From Arthrobacter sp. Soil782 (lineage in GTDB: Bacteria; Actinomycetota; Actinomycetes; Actinomycetales; Micrococcaceae): a stretch of 64,000 nucleotides of DNA. The stretch's first letter is position 1, and each line of letters opens with the position of its first letter. Position numbers and translations under genes: made by a program. Positions 33,919 to 42,461 of this stretch are shown here, in pieces. The DNA is taken from positions 518,389 through 582,388 of the forward strand of contig NZ_LMSO01000009.1 in NCBI RefSeq assembly GCF_001428435.1, read 5' to 3'. The notes below the pieces were generated by a model that worked only from the letters and a program-made list of their open reading frames with translations, did no database searches and was not told where the DNA came from.

Positions 33919-34952
33919 CCCGCATCGGCATCCTGACCAGTGGCGGAGACTGTCCCGGGCTCAACGCAGTGATCCGCGCCTGCGTGCTGCGTGGAACCCG
34001 GGATCATGGACAGGAATTCGTCGGCATTCTGGACGGGTGGCGGGGATTGGTGGATGCGGACTTCATCGACCTTGACTGGATGAGCGTGCGCGGGCTGGCC
34101 AAGCTGGGCGGCACCATCCTCGGGACCTCGCGGACGAGCCCGTTCGGCGAGCGCGGTGAGGACGGCGGAGTAGCCCATATCAAGGCCAACCTGCGCACCG
34201 CGGGCGTTGACGCGCTCATCGTGATCGGCGGCGAGGGCACACTGGCCGCCGCCCAGATCCTCAGCCGGCACGGGGTGCGGATTGTCGGGGTACCGAAGAC
34301 CATCGACAATGACCTCTCCGCAACCGACTACTCCTTCGGGTTTCACACGGCGGTCGAGATTGCTACCGAGGCGATTGACCGGCTCAAGACGACGGGCGAA
34401 TCGCACCACCGCTGCATGATCGCCGAGGTCATGGGCCGGCATGCCGGGTGGATCGCGTTGCATGCGGGTATCGCTACCAGCGCCCACGCAATCCTGATCC
34501 CTGAACAGGAGGCCACGCTGGACCAGATCTGTGCCTGGGTGCGCACTCCGTTCGAGCGCGGCCGCACTCCCCTTGTGGTGGTCGCCGAGGGATTCGTCTC
34601 CGCGGAGATGACCCAGCCGCATTCGGAGCGTGGCCTGGATGCTTTCAACCGGCCGCGGTTGGGCGGCATCGGCGAACGGCTTGCTCCGATTATCGAGGAA
34701 CGGACCGGCATCGAAACGCGGTCCACCACACTCGGGCACATCCAGCGCGGCGGGGCCCCGAGCGGGGCCGACCGGGTCCTCGCAACCCGCCTGGGCCGGG
34801 CCGCTGTGGACGCCGCCCATGATGGGGACTGGGGCACCATGGTCGCCAGCCGGGGAACGGATATTGTGCGGGTGAGCCTGGAGGAGTCCGTCGGGCGCCT
34901 CAAGACGGTTCCGCAGGCGCGCTACGACGAAGCGTCGTTCCTTTTCGGCTGA
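33915..34952 (+). CDS. pfkA: 6-phosphofructokinase (group III, probably ATP-dependent)
   Basis: A 345-residue phosphofructokinase: ILTSGGDCPGLNAVIR at the start, GGEGT (105-109), PKTIDND (127-133) with the catalytic Asp, and GHIQRGGAPSGADR near the end. In this family the residue equal to E. coli Gly104 separates ATP users (Gly) from pyrophosphate users (Asp); here it is Gly108, while Lys128 replaces Gly124, a combination found in actinobacterial ATP-dependent enzymes. It phosphorylates fructose 6-phosphate in glycolysis. Translation probably starts by coupling to a six-codon leader. It converges on the dhaK operon with a shared terminator between. Confidence 0.92.
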   Translation: MTRIGILTSGGDCPGLNAVIRACVLRGTRDHGQEFVGILDGWRGLVDADFIDLDWMSVRGLAKLGGTILGTSRTSPFGERGEDGGVAHIKANLRTAGVDALIVIGGEGTLAAAQILSRHGVRIVGVPKTIDNDLSATDYSFGFHTAVEIATEAIDRLKTTGESHHRCMIAEVMGRHAGWIALHAGIATSAHAILIPEQEATLDQICAWVRTPFERGRTPLVVVAEGFVSAEMTQPHSERGLDAFNRPRLGGIGERLAPIIEERTGIETRSTTLGHIQRGGAPSGADRVLATRLGRAAVDAAHDGDWGTMVASRGTDIVRVSLEESVGRLKTVPQARYDEASFLFG

Positions 34953-35022
34953 TCGTTCCTTTTCGGCTGATCGGCCGCACAACCGGAAACCGGCATAGAC
35001 GGAGACCGCACGGACACAGAAA

Positions 35023-35067
35023 CACAGCAGGGCCCGTCCGGTGGGGAATTGGACGGGCCCTGCTGTG
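35023..35067. terminator. Bidirectional terminator between pfkA and dhaK
   Basis: Perfect 17-bp arms (CACAGCAGGGCCCGTCC and its complement) with an 11-base loop between convergent genes. Confidence 0.85.
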
Positions 35068-35079
35068 GCTATCAGCTGG

Positions 35080-36075
35080 TTAGAACACGCGGATGGGAAT
35101 CTCCGCGGGGTCGTTCAGGAGCCCTTCGATTTCGTCGTCGAGCTTGACCAGGGTGATGGACGCGCCGGCCATGTCCAGGGAGGTGCAATACTCACCGACA
35201 TAGCTGCGCCCCACCGTGATGCCCTGTTCCGCAAGGCGCTTGTGGGCCTGCCCGTAGAGCAGGTAGAGCTCGCTGATCGGCGTCCCGCCGAGACCGTTGA
35301 CCATGAGGGCCACCCGGTCACCGTCTCCGAACGGAAGATCCTTGACGACCGGGGTGAGCAGTTCCTCGACAATCTCGTTGGCAGGCATCATCTTGGCACG
35401 ACGGCGGCCCGGCTCACCGTGGATGCCTACGCCCATCTCAATCTCATCGTCACCGAGCTCGAAGAGCGGGCTGCCCTTGGCCGGAGGGGTGCAGGCAGTC
35501 AGTGCTACGCCCATGGTGCGGGTTACGGAGTTGACCTTCTCACCGATGCGGATGACTTCATCGAGATCCGCTCCACGCTCGGCGGCAGCCGCGACTGCCT
35601 TGATGACAAAGAAGTTGCCGGCCACCCCGCGCCGGCCGATCGTGTACGTGGAATCCTCCACCGATACATCGTCGTTGATGAACAGGGTCTTGACGTTGAC
35701 GCCGTCGGCGGAGGACATCTCCTGGGCCATTTCGAAGACCATTTTGTCGCCGGTGTAGTTGTTGACCAGCAGCAGCACGCCCTTGGGCGAGGCCAGCATC
35801 TTGGTGGTCTCATACACGTAGTCAAACGGCGGTGCGGCGAAGACGTCGCCCGGGCACGCGGCGTCGAGCATGCCCTTTCCGACGATCATCACGTGTGCGG
35901 GCTCGTGTCCGGAGCCGGAGCCCTGGACAATCGAGACCTTGTTCTCATCCGGGCCGTCGGCCCGCATGATGAGGTTGTACTCGGGGACGTACTTCAGGGT
36001 GTCCGGGTTGGCCAGCGCAAGGCCTTCGAGCATCTCTGGAACAAACTGCTGCGGATCATTGACGAACTTCTTCAT
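35080..36075 (-). CDS. dhaK: Dihydroxyacetone kinase subunit DhaK
   Basis: A 331-residue DhaK of normal length. GSGSGHEPAH (about 52-61) forms the substrate pocket and GIHGEPGRRR carries the histidine that binds dihydroxyacetone covalently as a hemiaminal. With DhaL it makes dihydroxyacetone phosphate. In PTS-type systems the phosphate comes from DhaM via ADP held on DhaL; no DhaM gene is in this window. It is the last of four minus-strand genes (aldolase, HAD, dhaL, dhaK), 51 bp after dhaL. Kinases of this family can also use erythrulose or other trioses/tetroses. Confidence 0.93.
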   Translation of the reverse strand: MKKFVNDPQQFVPEMLEGLALANPDTLKYVPEYNLIMRADGPDENKVSIVQGSGSGHEPAHVMIVGKGMLDAACPGDVFAAPPFDYVYETTKMLASPKGVLLLVNNYTGDKMVFEMAQEMSSADGVNVKTLFINDDVSVEDSTYTIGRRGVAGNFFVIKAVAAAAERGADLDEVIRIGEKVNSVTRTMGVALTACTPPAKGSPLFELGDDEIEMGVGIHGEPGRRRAKMMPANEIVEELLTPVVKDLPFGDGDRVALMVNGLGGTPISELYLLYGQAHKRLAEQGITVGRSYVGEYCTSLDMAGASITLVKLDDEIEGLLNDPAEIPIRVF

Positions 36076-36126
36076 GGGGGCTCCACATCGTTGTGCTGGT
36101 TGGGGAAAGGGGTATGACGGAAAAAA

Positions 36127-36765
36127 TCAGCGGTTGGGCCACTCGGAGACAACGCGTTCGATGATGATGGCAACCGCCACTGCTCCGGCGTCGGGTGAAC
36201 CGATGCTGCGCTCGCCGCTGTAGCTGGCACGCCCGCGTTTGGCCTCCAGCTTGCTGGTGGCATCGGCGCATTCACGGGCGGTCTTTGCAAAGGCAGCGCG
36301 TGCCTCCGCGGCGTCGGAGCCGGACTGGATCTGCCGTTCGAGTTCATCGGTTGCCGGCACCAGTGCGTCGAGCAGCGTCTTGTCGCCCAGGTCGGCATTA
36401 CCGCGGGCCTTGATCCCGTCGGTCGCTGCCCGCAGCATTGCCACGGCTGCTGCGCCGTCGATGGTGTCGTGGCTCTTGGCCGTCATCGAGGCGCGGAGGA
36501 ACGCCGTGCCCCACAGCGGACCGGAGGTTCCGCCGATCCGGCTGGAGATGGCGACTGCCACCTGCTGGAGGAAGGTGGCGACGTCGTCGCGCTTGAAGTT
36601 GTCCCAGTCAGCGAGGACCTTCTCGAAGCCGCGCGCCAGCGAGTAGCCGAGATCCCCGTCACCGACGACGGCGTCAAGGTCACCGAACTCCTTCTCCTGG
36701 TCCACTGCGGTCTGGGCGAGGGTGCGGACAACGTATTCGACATCCGCGAGATCTGTGGCGGTCAT
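36127..36765 (-). CDS. dhaL: Dihydroxyacetone kinase subunit DhaL
   Basis: A 212-residue DhaL: VVGDGDLGYSLARGF (about 33-47) holds the Mg-binding aspartates, GGTSGPLWGTAF lines the nucleotide site and the SYSGERSIGSPDAGAVAV ending is typical. All metal ligands are present. It binds the ADP/ATP coenzyme that phosphorylates substrate held on DhaK. Its ATG overlaps the stop of the HAD gene (ATGA), so the HAD protein belongs to the same pathway. Confidence 0.93.
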   Translation of the reverse strand: MTATDLADVEYVVRTLAQTAVDQEKEFGDLDAVVGDGDLGYSLARGFEKVLADWDNFKRDDVATFLQQVAVAISSRIGGTSGPLWGTAFLRASMTAKSHDTIDGAAAVAMLRAATDGIKARGNADLGDKTLLDALVPATDELERQIQSGSDAAEARAAFAKTARECADATSKLEAKRGRASYSGERSIGSPDAGAVAVAIIIERVVSEWPNR

Positions 36766-37583
36766 GATTTCTCCGTAGGGGTCGAAGCGGTGGTGGAGTG
36801 TGCGGACGGTGCCGGGCGGTCGAGCACATCCTGCAGGACGGCCAGCGAGACGGCATCCGGTACGTCAAGGCCGAGCGGGTTCTGCAACACCTCGGTCGGT
36901 TCGCCGTTGTCAGGATCGCCGAGGGAGGAGACAACCAGCGAAGCGCCGTTGAAATCCTCTTCTTTCGTATAGCCGCTGACCGTGACGACGGTCCGCAGCC
37001 CTGCCGCCAGCGCGGCCAGCATTCCGTTGCGGCTGTCCTCGATCACGACGGCGTCATCCGGTTGCAGCCCCAGGTCACCGAGCGCTACCAGATAGATGTC
37101 CGGTGCCGGCTTCTTGAGCGGCACGATGTCTCCGGCGAACACGGAGAAGTGCGCGGCGAGTTCCGGGCCAACCGCATGGCCGAGTACGGCACGCACGGCA
37201 GGTTCCGCGGAGGTGGATGCGACCGCAAGGGTCCAACCGGCGTCGTGCGCTTCAGTGACGATGCGCGCAATTCCAGGCCGTCCCGGCATGGCGCCGCTTT
37301 CAACCAGTCCCTTGTAGATGTCGGTCTTGCGCTTGTGCCAGTCGCGGATCGCCTGGTCTACAGCGGCGTCGTCATTCAGTCCGAGCGAAGCGGCCAGCTC
37401 ATCGGTCAGGATGCTCCGCATCCGCTCCTTGCCGCCGCCGATCTTCACCTTCTGCGCGTACTCCCCCGAGGTCCACTGCACCGGAACGTTGAAGTCGGTG
37501 AAGGTCTGGTTGAAGGCAGGCAGGTGACCGTGCTGCTCAGTGTCGGCCAGGACGCCGTCGCAATCGAAGATCAGTGCCGGCAT
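36762..37583 (-). CDS. HAD superfamily hydrolase (CbbY/beta-phosphoglucomutase-like)
   Basis: A 273-residue HAD protein: motif I IFDCDGVLADTE (nucleophile Asp7, acid Asp9), a helical cap, motif II VASTSAEPAV, motif III Lys in LKKPAPDIYL, and motif IV VIEDSRNGMLAA. CbbY-like members are sugar phosphatases or mutases. It lies between the aldolase (1 bp gap) and dhaL (ATGA overlap), so it probably dephosphorylates or isomerises a sugar phosphate made or consumed by these enzymes. The C-terminal 25 residues are Ala/Ser/Thr rich and unlike the family. Confidence 0.85.
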   Translation of the reverse strand: MPALIFDCDGVLADTEQHGHLPAFNQTFTDFNVPVQWTSGEYAQKVKIGGGKERMRSILTDELAASLGLNDDAAVDQAIRDWHKRKTDIYKGLVESGAMPGRPGIARIVTEAHDAGWTLAVASTSAEPAVRAVLGHAVGPELAAHFSVFAGDIVPLKKPAPDIYLVALGDLGLQPDDAVVIEDSRNGMLAALAAGLRTVVTVSGYTKEEDFNGASLVVSSLGDPDNGEPTEVLQNPLGLDVPDAVSLAVLQDVLDRPAPSAHSTTASTPTEKS

Positions 37584-37584
37584 C

Positions 37585-38448
37585 CTAGTGTCCGGCCTTT
37601 CCTGCGCTGCCGAACTGGTCCGCGAGCTGTGTCACCATGGCCACGACGTCACCGCGTGTGTGCTTGAACAGTGACGGCGGATCCCACTTGTTGTTCTGCT
37701 CAGCCTGCTTCAGGAAGGACAACGAGGACTGCATGTACGTTTCCTTGAGCGCCGTCGAGATGTTCACCTTGGCGCAGCCGCGGGCAATGAGGTCGGCGAA
37801 CTGTTCCGGGCTCAGTCCGCTTCCGCCGTGGAGCGCAATGGGAATGTTCCGGGCCTCGACGATCTGGGTGACCCGCTCGACGTCGAGCACCGGAGCTGCC
37901 TTGTAGGAGCCGTGTGCGTTGCCGATCGAGGGAGCAAACACGTCAATGCCGGTGGCGTCGATGAACGCGAGCGCGGTCTCCAGGCTCTGCTGCTGCGACA
38001 CTTCGTCCGAGCCGTGATCGTCCTCGACGCCGGTGATGGACTCGATCTCCCCCTCGACCTGCGCGCCGTAGCTGCGGGCTTCGGCGACCACGTCGATGGT
38101 CTGGCGCTGGTTCTCCTCGACCGGCAACTCGGAGGCGTCGAAGAGCACCGAGTTCCAGCCGGCTTTCAGGCACTCCGTCACGACCTCCCGGTCCGGGCAG
38201 TGGTCCAGGTGAAGGGTCACCGGTACCTCGATGCCGCGGGTCAGTGACTGCCACATGTCGAACAGCACCCGCGACCCGATACTGCGCACGGTTTTGACCG
38301 AGGTCTGCAGGATGACCGGCGAGCGGGCTTCAACCGCGCCTGCCAGTACAGCCTCCATGGTCAGGTCATTGAAAATGTTGATCGCAGGAACGCCGTAGCG
38401 GGACTCAAACGCCGGATCAACGATGTCTTTCAGGGGAACAACGCCCAC
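37585..38448 (-). CDS. Class II fructose-bisphosphate aldolase family protein
   Basis: A 287-residue zinc-dependent class II aldolase: VPAINIFNDLTMEAVLAGA, TLHLDHCPDR with the zinc ligand and catalytic Asp, QVEGEIESI, GNAHGSYK (second zinc His), LHGGSGLS (third) and VNISTALK for phosphate binding. This set cleaves ketose 1-phosphates or 1,6-bisphosphates to dihydroxyacetone phosphate and an aldehyde; GatY/KbaY or IolJ-like specificities are possible. GTG 38448 with AGGAGG 8 bp upstream is chosen; an ATG close by is out of frame. First gene of the aldolase-HAD-dhaL-dhaK operon. Confidence 0.9.
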   Translation of the reverse strand: MGVVPLKDIVDPAFESRYGVPAINIFNDLTMEAVLAGAVEARSPVILQTSVKTVRSIGSRVLFDMWQSLTRGIEVPVTLHLDHCPDREVVTECLKAGWNSVLFDASELPVEENQRQTIDVVAEARSYGAQVEGEIESITGVEDDHGSDEVSQQQSLETALAFIDATGIDVFAPSIGNAHGSYKAAPVLDVERVTQIVEARNIPIALHGGSGLSPEQFADLIARGCAKVNISTALKETYMQSSLSFLKQAEQNNKWDPPSLFKHTRGDVVAMVTQLADQFGSAGKAGH

Positions 38449-38514
38449 AACACATACCTCCTGAGTAGGGTTCAAACTCCACAGTAGGGGTGCGTACCGC
38501 ACACCGGAATGGGG

Positions 38515-38544
38515 GGTTACCCACCCCTCGCCTTGCGGGTAATC
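38515..38544. promoter_or_regulatory. Possible dyad in aldolase/GlcG promoter region
   Basis: GGTTACCC and GGGTAATC, complementary at 7 of 8 positions with a 14-base spacer, in the divergent promoter region between the aldolase and GlcG/HbpS genes. Symmetry is limited. Confidence 0.25.
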
Positions 38545-38616
38545 ACCACCTCGTCAGGACCGCCCGTGGCGTGCTTAGGTTGCTCAATCACCCCCCCCCT
38601 ACCGACAGGAAACACC

Positions 38617-39036
38617 ATGGCAACTGGAAGCGTGCTTGAGACAGTCACCGCCGAGGAAGCGCGCCGCGTCATTGATGCCGCGGCCGCCAAGGCAACGGAA
38701 ATCGGGCAGCCGATGGACATTGCCGTCGTCGACGCCGGCGGCAACCTGAAAGCCCATGTCCGCATGGACGGCGCCAACATCGGCAGCATCACCATTGCCA
38801 TCAACAAGGCCTACACGGCCATCGCCTTCCAGTGCGAAACCGGTGACCTGCAGGGGCTCACCCGGCCGGACGGCCCGATCTACGGATTGAATGACGCCCA
38901 CGGCGGCCGGCTGGTGGTGTTCCCCGGCGGCATTCCCCTGGTACGCAACGGTGACATTGTGGGCGCCGTCGGTGTCTCAACCGGAACCATCGAGCAGGAC
39001 CAGGAGGTTGCGGAGGCCGGGGTCGCTGCGTTCTGA
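38617..39036 (+). CDS. GlcG/HbpS family (DUF336) heme-binding protein
   Basis: A 139-residue protein with the GlcG/HbpS fold: MDIAVVDAGGNLKAHVRMDGA (strand with the G-G turn), INKAYTAIAF and FPGGIPLVRNGDIVGAVGVSTG. HbpS of Streptomyces binds heme and iron and feeds a redox sensor; close homologues are often placed beside dihydroxyacetone kinase and glycerol/glycol genes, with unknown purpose. ATG 38617 has AGGA 7 bp upstream. Divergent from the aldolase-dhaKL operon, with which it probably shares control. Confidence 0.85.
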   Translation: MATGSVLETVTAEEARRVIDAAAAKATEIGQPMDIAVVDAGGNLKAHVRMDGANIGSITIAINKAYTAIAFQCETGDLQGLTRPDGPIYGLNDAHGGRLVVFPGGIPLVRNGDIVGAVGVSTGTIEQDQEVAEAGVAAF

Positions 39037-39043
39037 GCAGGGC

Positions 39044-40906
39044 TCAGGCCTGTGCTGCCTGTGCGTCTTCTGACTGGGTGATAGCCCAGGCCGCGTTGAT
39101 GAGGCCGATATGGGACAGACCCTGCGGGAAGTTCCCGATCAGGGCGCCGCTCTTGATGTCGATCTCCTCCGATAGGAGGCCGAGGTCATTTGCGTATCCG
39201 GTCACTTCGTCGAAGATTCTTCTGGCGCGTTCCGGTTGGCCTGCCATCGCCCAGCCGCTGGCCAACCAATAGGAACAGATGATGAAGGCACCTTCATCAC
39301 CGGAGCCCGTCCATCGCTGGATCAGGTTCCCGGTGGCGAGTTCGCGCTCCATCGCCTCCAGGGTTGCCAGTATTCGGCTGTCATCAGGCGGGAGGAACGC
39401 CATGATCGGCATCAGGAGCACACCGGCGTCGAGATGGTCAGAGCCGAAGGCGCCTGTAAAAGCGTTGACCGTGCTGTCCCACCCCTGATCGAGGATAGCG
39501 GCGTGAATCCTGTCCCGTTCACGCTCCCACTCCGGCACCTTCTGGGCGGCGCCGAGACGGTCGGCCAGTTTCAGCGCGCGGTCCAACGCCACCCAGCACA
39601 TCAGTTTCGAGGTGACGTAGTCCCGTGTGCCTTCACGGCCTTCCCAGATTCCCGAATCGTTCTCCCGCCACGTTTGGGCAGCCCTGTCCGCAACGGCGAC
39701 CAGGAACTCCCGGGTCTCGGTAGGGAATTCGCCGAGCTGGTCCCGCAGGATCCAGGCACACTCGAAGACCTCACCGAGGACGTCAAGCTGCTTCTGGTCC
39801 CAGGCGTCATTGCCCACACGGACCGGCCGGGATCCGGCATAACCAGCCAGGTGGTCCAACTCGCGTTCAGTGAGGTCATGCTCGCCGCCCACGCCGAACA
39901 TGATGCTCAGGTGCCCGTCGCGAAGCACGCCGACAGACGTGGTGATCCAGTCGAAGAAATCCTGCGCCTCGTCCGGGCACGCTGCCACCCACAGCGCCTT
40001 GAGGGTCAGGCTGCCGTCACGCAGCCAGCCGTAGCGGTAGTCCCAGTTGGAGGTGCCGCCCGGCTCCTCCGGCAGGGAGGTGGTGGGTGCCGCGACGACC
40101 GCGCCGGTCGGACTATAGGTGAGTGCCTGGAGCACCAGGGCGCTGCGGTGCACCTGCTCGCGGTAGGCACCACGGTAGCTCTGGTGCATGTCGCTCCAGG
40201 ACCGCCACGCGGCAATGGTGTTGTCCAGCTCAGCGGCGCCGTCGGCGGCCGGGTGCGCGGCGGTCACGGCGCCCTGGTGATGGAGCGCAAAAACAGCGGC
40301 GTCTCCAGCCTCGAGCCGGAAGGTGCCGCCGAGTGATCCGTCGGCGGCAGTGAGGTTCAGCCCGGCGGTCAGCGTCAGACGGTCGGCGCCGCCGCGGATC
40401 CCCCATCCGGTCGCCGTCTGCGTGAAATGAGGAGTGATCAGTCCGTATTCCGGACGGGGAGCAAGATCGACCGCCAGTTCAACGGTTCCCCGGGTCACCT
40501 CGACCCGGCGAAGCAGCATGTGCGGGGAGTTGTGTCCGACCTCGTGGCCCCGCTCCCCTGGCCCCAGGGCCAGCGCATCCGTCAGCAGGACGGTTCCTTC
40601 CCCGCAGTCGAACTCGGTTTCGAGGACCATGGTCCCGGGAAGGTAGCGGCGAGTGGCTGTGTAGGTGCCCGTCGGGCGGATAGTCCAATGTCCGGCGTCG
40701 GGATCCAGCAGGCGCCCAAACACGCTGGGGGCATCGAAGCGCGGCGGGCACCACCAGTCGACGGAGCCGTCCCGGGAGGACAGGGCGGCTCCCTGGCAGT
40801 CTGCCAGCAGTCCGTAGTCGGCTATCGCGGCTGCTTCGTGATCCGGCTGGTTGTCCGGCTGGTTGTCCGGCCTTCGCACAGAAAATCTCCCTCGATCGTG
40901 TTTCAC
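39044..40906 (-). CDS. Family 15 glycoside hydrolase (glucoamylase/trehalase-like)
   Basis: A 620-residue GH15 protein. N-terminal beta-sandwich with IADYGLLADCQGAALSSRDG and WWCPPRFDAPSVFGRLL, then an (alpha/alpha)6 barrel with NWDYRYGWLRDGSLT carrying the substrate-binding Arg-Asp, and GSGDEGAFIICSYW near the catalytic base. No signal peptide. Actinobacterial members of this intracellular group often hydrolyse trehalose or maltooligosaccharides. GTG 40906 is chosen; the frame is open to a GTG at 40993 inside the downstream end of the glucose-6-phosphate dehydrogenase gene. Tandem PDNQPDNQPD near the N-terminus reflects a short DNA repeat. Probably cotranscribed with that gene. Confidence 0.88.
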   Translation of the reverse strand: MKHDRGRFSVRRPDNQPDNQPDHEAAAIADYGLLADCQGAALSSRDGSVDWWCPPRFDAPSVFGRLLDPDAGHWTIRPTGTYTATRRYLPGTMVLETEFDCGEGTVLLTDALALGPGERGHEVGHNSPHMLLRRVEVTRGTVELAVDLAPRPEYGLITPHFTQTATGWGIRGGADRLTLTAGLNLTAADGSLGGTFRLEAGDAAVFALHHQGAVTAAHPAADGAAELDNTIAAWRSWSDMHQSYRGAYREQVHRSALVLQALTYSPTGAVVAAPTTSLPEEPGGTSNWDYRYGWLRDGSLTLKALWVAACPDEAQDFFDWITTSVGVLRDGHLSIMFGVGGEHDLTERELDHLAGYAGSRPVRVGNDAWDQKQLDVLGEVFECAWILRDQLGEFPTETREFLVAVADRAAQTWRENDSGIWEGREGTRDYVTSKLMCWVALDRALKLADRLGAAQKVPEWERERDRIHAAILDQGWDSTVNAFTGAFGSDHLDAGVLLMPIMAFLPPDDSRILATLEAMERELATGNLIQRWTGSGDEGAFIICSYWLASGWAMAGQPERARRIFDEVTGYANDLGLLSEEIDIKSGALIGNFPQGLSHIGLINAAWAITQSEDAQAAQA

Positions 40907-40977
40907 CGTAACCCTACCCGTGGGCCGGAATCCGGCCGGGCGGCAATGTAAGACGGCGCCGCTGGAAGGCCGGGGCA

Positions 40978-42348
40978 CTAGGGGCGAGGCCACTGTGGGC
41001 CGTTTGAACCTGCCTCGTATTCATCCAGCGGCACCTCACCACCGGCCCACGCCTCGCGCACCGCATCGACAATCCGCCAGCCTTGCTCAGCCGCGGAACC
41101 GTCCAGGGCGAGCATCGCGTCCTCATCGAGCATTCCACGCAAGACTTCCCCATAGGGATTCAGGTCTCCGGGTCCCACCTCTGCCGAGAGGTGCGTCCGG
41201 TGGAGTTCCAGGGGGTGCCCTGACCCGTTCGCGTTGATTCCGAGATCCACGCCGCCATCTTCGAGGTTCAGTCGCAGCACGTTGGACCGGTTCTCTCCGT
41301 TGAGCCGCTGAGGCAGGTGCGGCACCTCCCGGAAGGTCACGATCACTTCCTTGCGCGGCTGCCCGATCGCCTTGCCGGAACGCAGGGTGAAGGGCACTCC
41401 CGCCCACCGTCGGTTCGCCGCCTCTACGTCGAGCTCGGCAAGGGTTTCGGTGTTGCGCCCGGGATCCACACCGTCTTCCTCGACGTAGGCCGGCAGCTCC
41501 CTTTCGTCAACGGTGCCCGCCGTGTAGCGGGCACGTCTGCTCGCCGTCCGCGGGTCATTACCCCACAGGTGAATCGAGCGGAGCGCCTGGACTTTGGCGG
41601 CGTGGAAATCCGCAGCGTCAAGCTCGGCCGGCGGCTCCATGACGATCAGCGCCATGATCTGCAGCAGATGGCTCTGGAGCATGTCCACCATGGCTCCGGC
41701 CTTGTCGTAGTAGCCGCCGCGGCCTTCGAGCCCGAGTTGCTCGTCATACACGATCTCCACCCGCGCAATATGGTCCCGGTTCCAGAGTGGTTCGAATACC
41801 CGGTTGGCCAGGCGCAACCCGAGGATGTTGAGGACTGTTGACTCGCCCATGAAGTGGTCCACCCGGAAGACCTGCGACTCCGGAACCACCCCGGCGACCA
41901 GTTCATTCAGCTCGGTTGCACTCCTGCGGTCGTTGCCGAAGGGTTTTTCGAGCGCCAGCACCGTGCCCTCCGGCAGCTGTGCATCCTGCAGGGCCTCCAC
42001 TGCAGTGGCCGTTACGCTCGGCGGCAGTGCGAAGTAGATGATCGGCTTGCCGTGTGCTTCCCGGACGAGCCCGGCGAGTTCCTCGGGAGAGGAGAAATCC
42101 ACGGCAAGGTAGCGCGACGTGGACAGGACATGGTCAACGGCAGCGCCATGGGCGTCCACGGTGGAGAAGGCCTCGCTCACCGTGCTGCGCCACTGGTCAT
42201 CGCTCCACTGCTTCCGCCCCGAACCCAGTACCAGAATCCGCCGATCGGGTTCCTCCGTGAGCAGCTTTCCCACCCCCGGCAGGAGCAGCCGGGCTGCCAG
42301 GTCTCCGGTTCCCCCGAGGATGATGAGCGTTGATTCCGAATCGGTCAT
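40978..42348 (-). CDS. zwf: Glucose-6-phosphate 1-dehydrogenase
   Basis: A 456-residue enzyme: LIILGGTGDLAARLLLPG (NADP-binding, close to the usual GASGDL), LEKPFGND (substrate Lys), FRVDHFMGES (catalytic His with Asp), and GVPFTLRSGKA. It oxidises glucose 6-phosphate to 6-phosphogluconolactone. Slightly shorter than the main Zwf of actinobacteria (about 510) and not next to opcA, tal or tkt, so it is probably a second, accessory copy. ATG 42348 has GGAGG 8 bp upstream. The GH15 gene follows, which could release the glucose that is fed in after phosphorylation. Confidence 0.9.
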   Translation of the reverse strand: MTDSESTLIILGGTGDLAARLLLPGVGKLLTEEPDRRILVLGSGRKQWSDDQWRSTVSEAFSTVDAHGAAVDHVLSTSRYLAVDFSSPEELAGLVREAHGKPIIYFALPPSVTATAVEALQDAQLPEGTVLALEKPFGNDRRSATELNELVAGVVPESQVFRVDHFMGESTVLNILGLRLANRVFEPLWNRDHIARVEIVYDEQLGLEGRGGYYDKAGAMVDMLQSHLLQIMALIVMEPPAELDAADFHAAKVQALRSIHLWGNDPRTASRRARYTAGTVDERELPAYVEEDGVDPGRNTETLAELDVEAANRRWAGVPFTLRSGKAIGQPRKEVIVTFREVPHLPQRLNGENRSNVLRLNLEDGGVDLGINANGSGHPLELHRTHLSAEVGPGDLNPYGEVLRGMLDEDAMLALDGSAAEQGWRIVDAVREAWAGGEVPLDEYEAGSNGPQWPRP

Positions 42349-42461
42349 GCCTGTTCCTCCAGGTTGGGGGCATCGTTGGATACTGACCCGTCCAGTCTGC
42401 ACCCTCTCACTGACACATTCCTGACGCGCGGCTGACTGCCACCGGCTCCTACACTGAATCA

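Noticed and set aside
38590-38600. Run of C residues before the GlcG/HbpS gene
   Set aside because: A phase-variable tract was considered, but it lies between genes without a clear promoter spacing role and one tract alone is not evidence.
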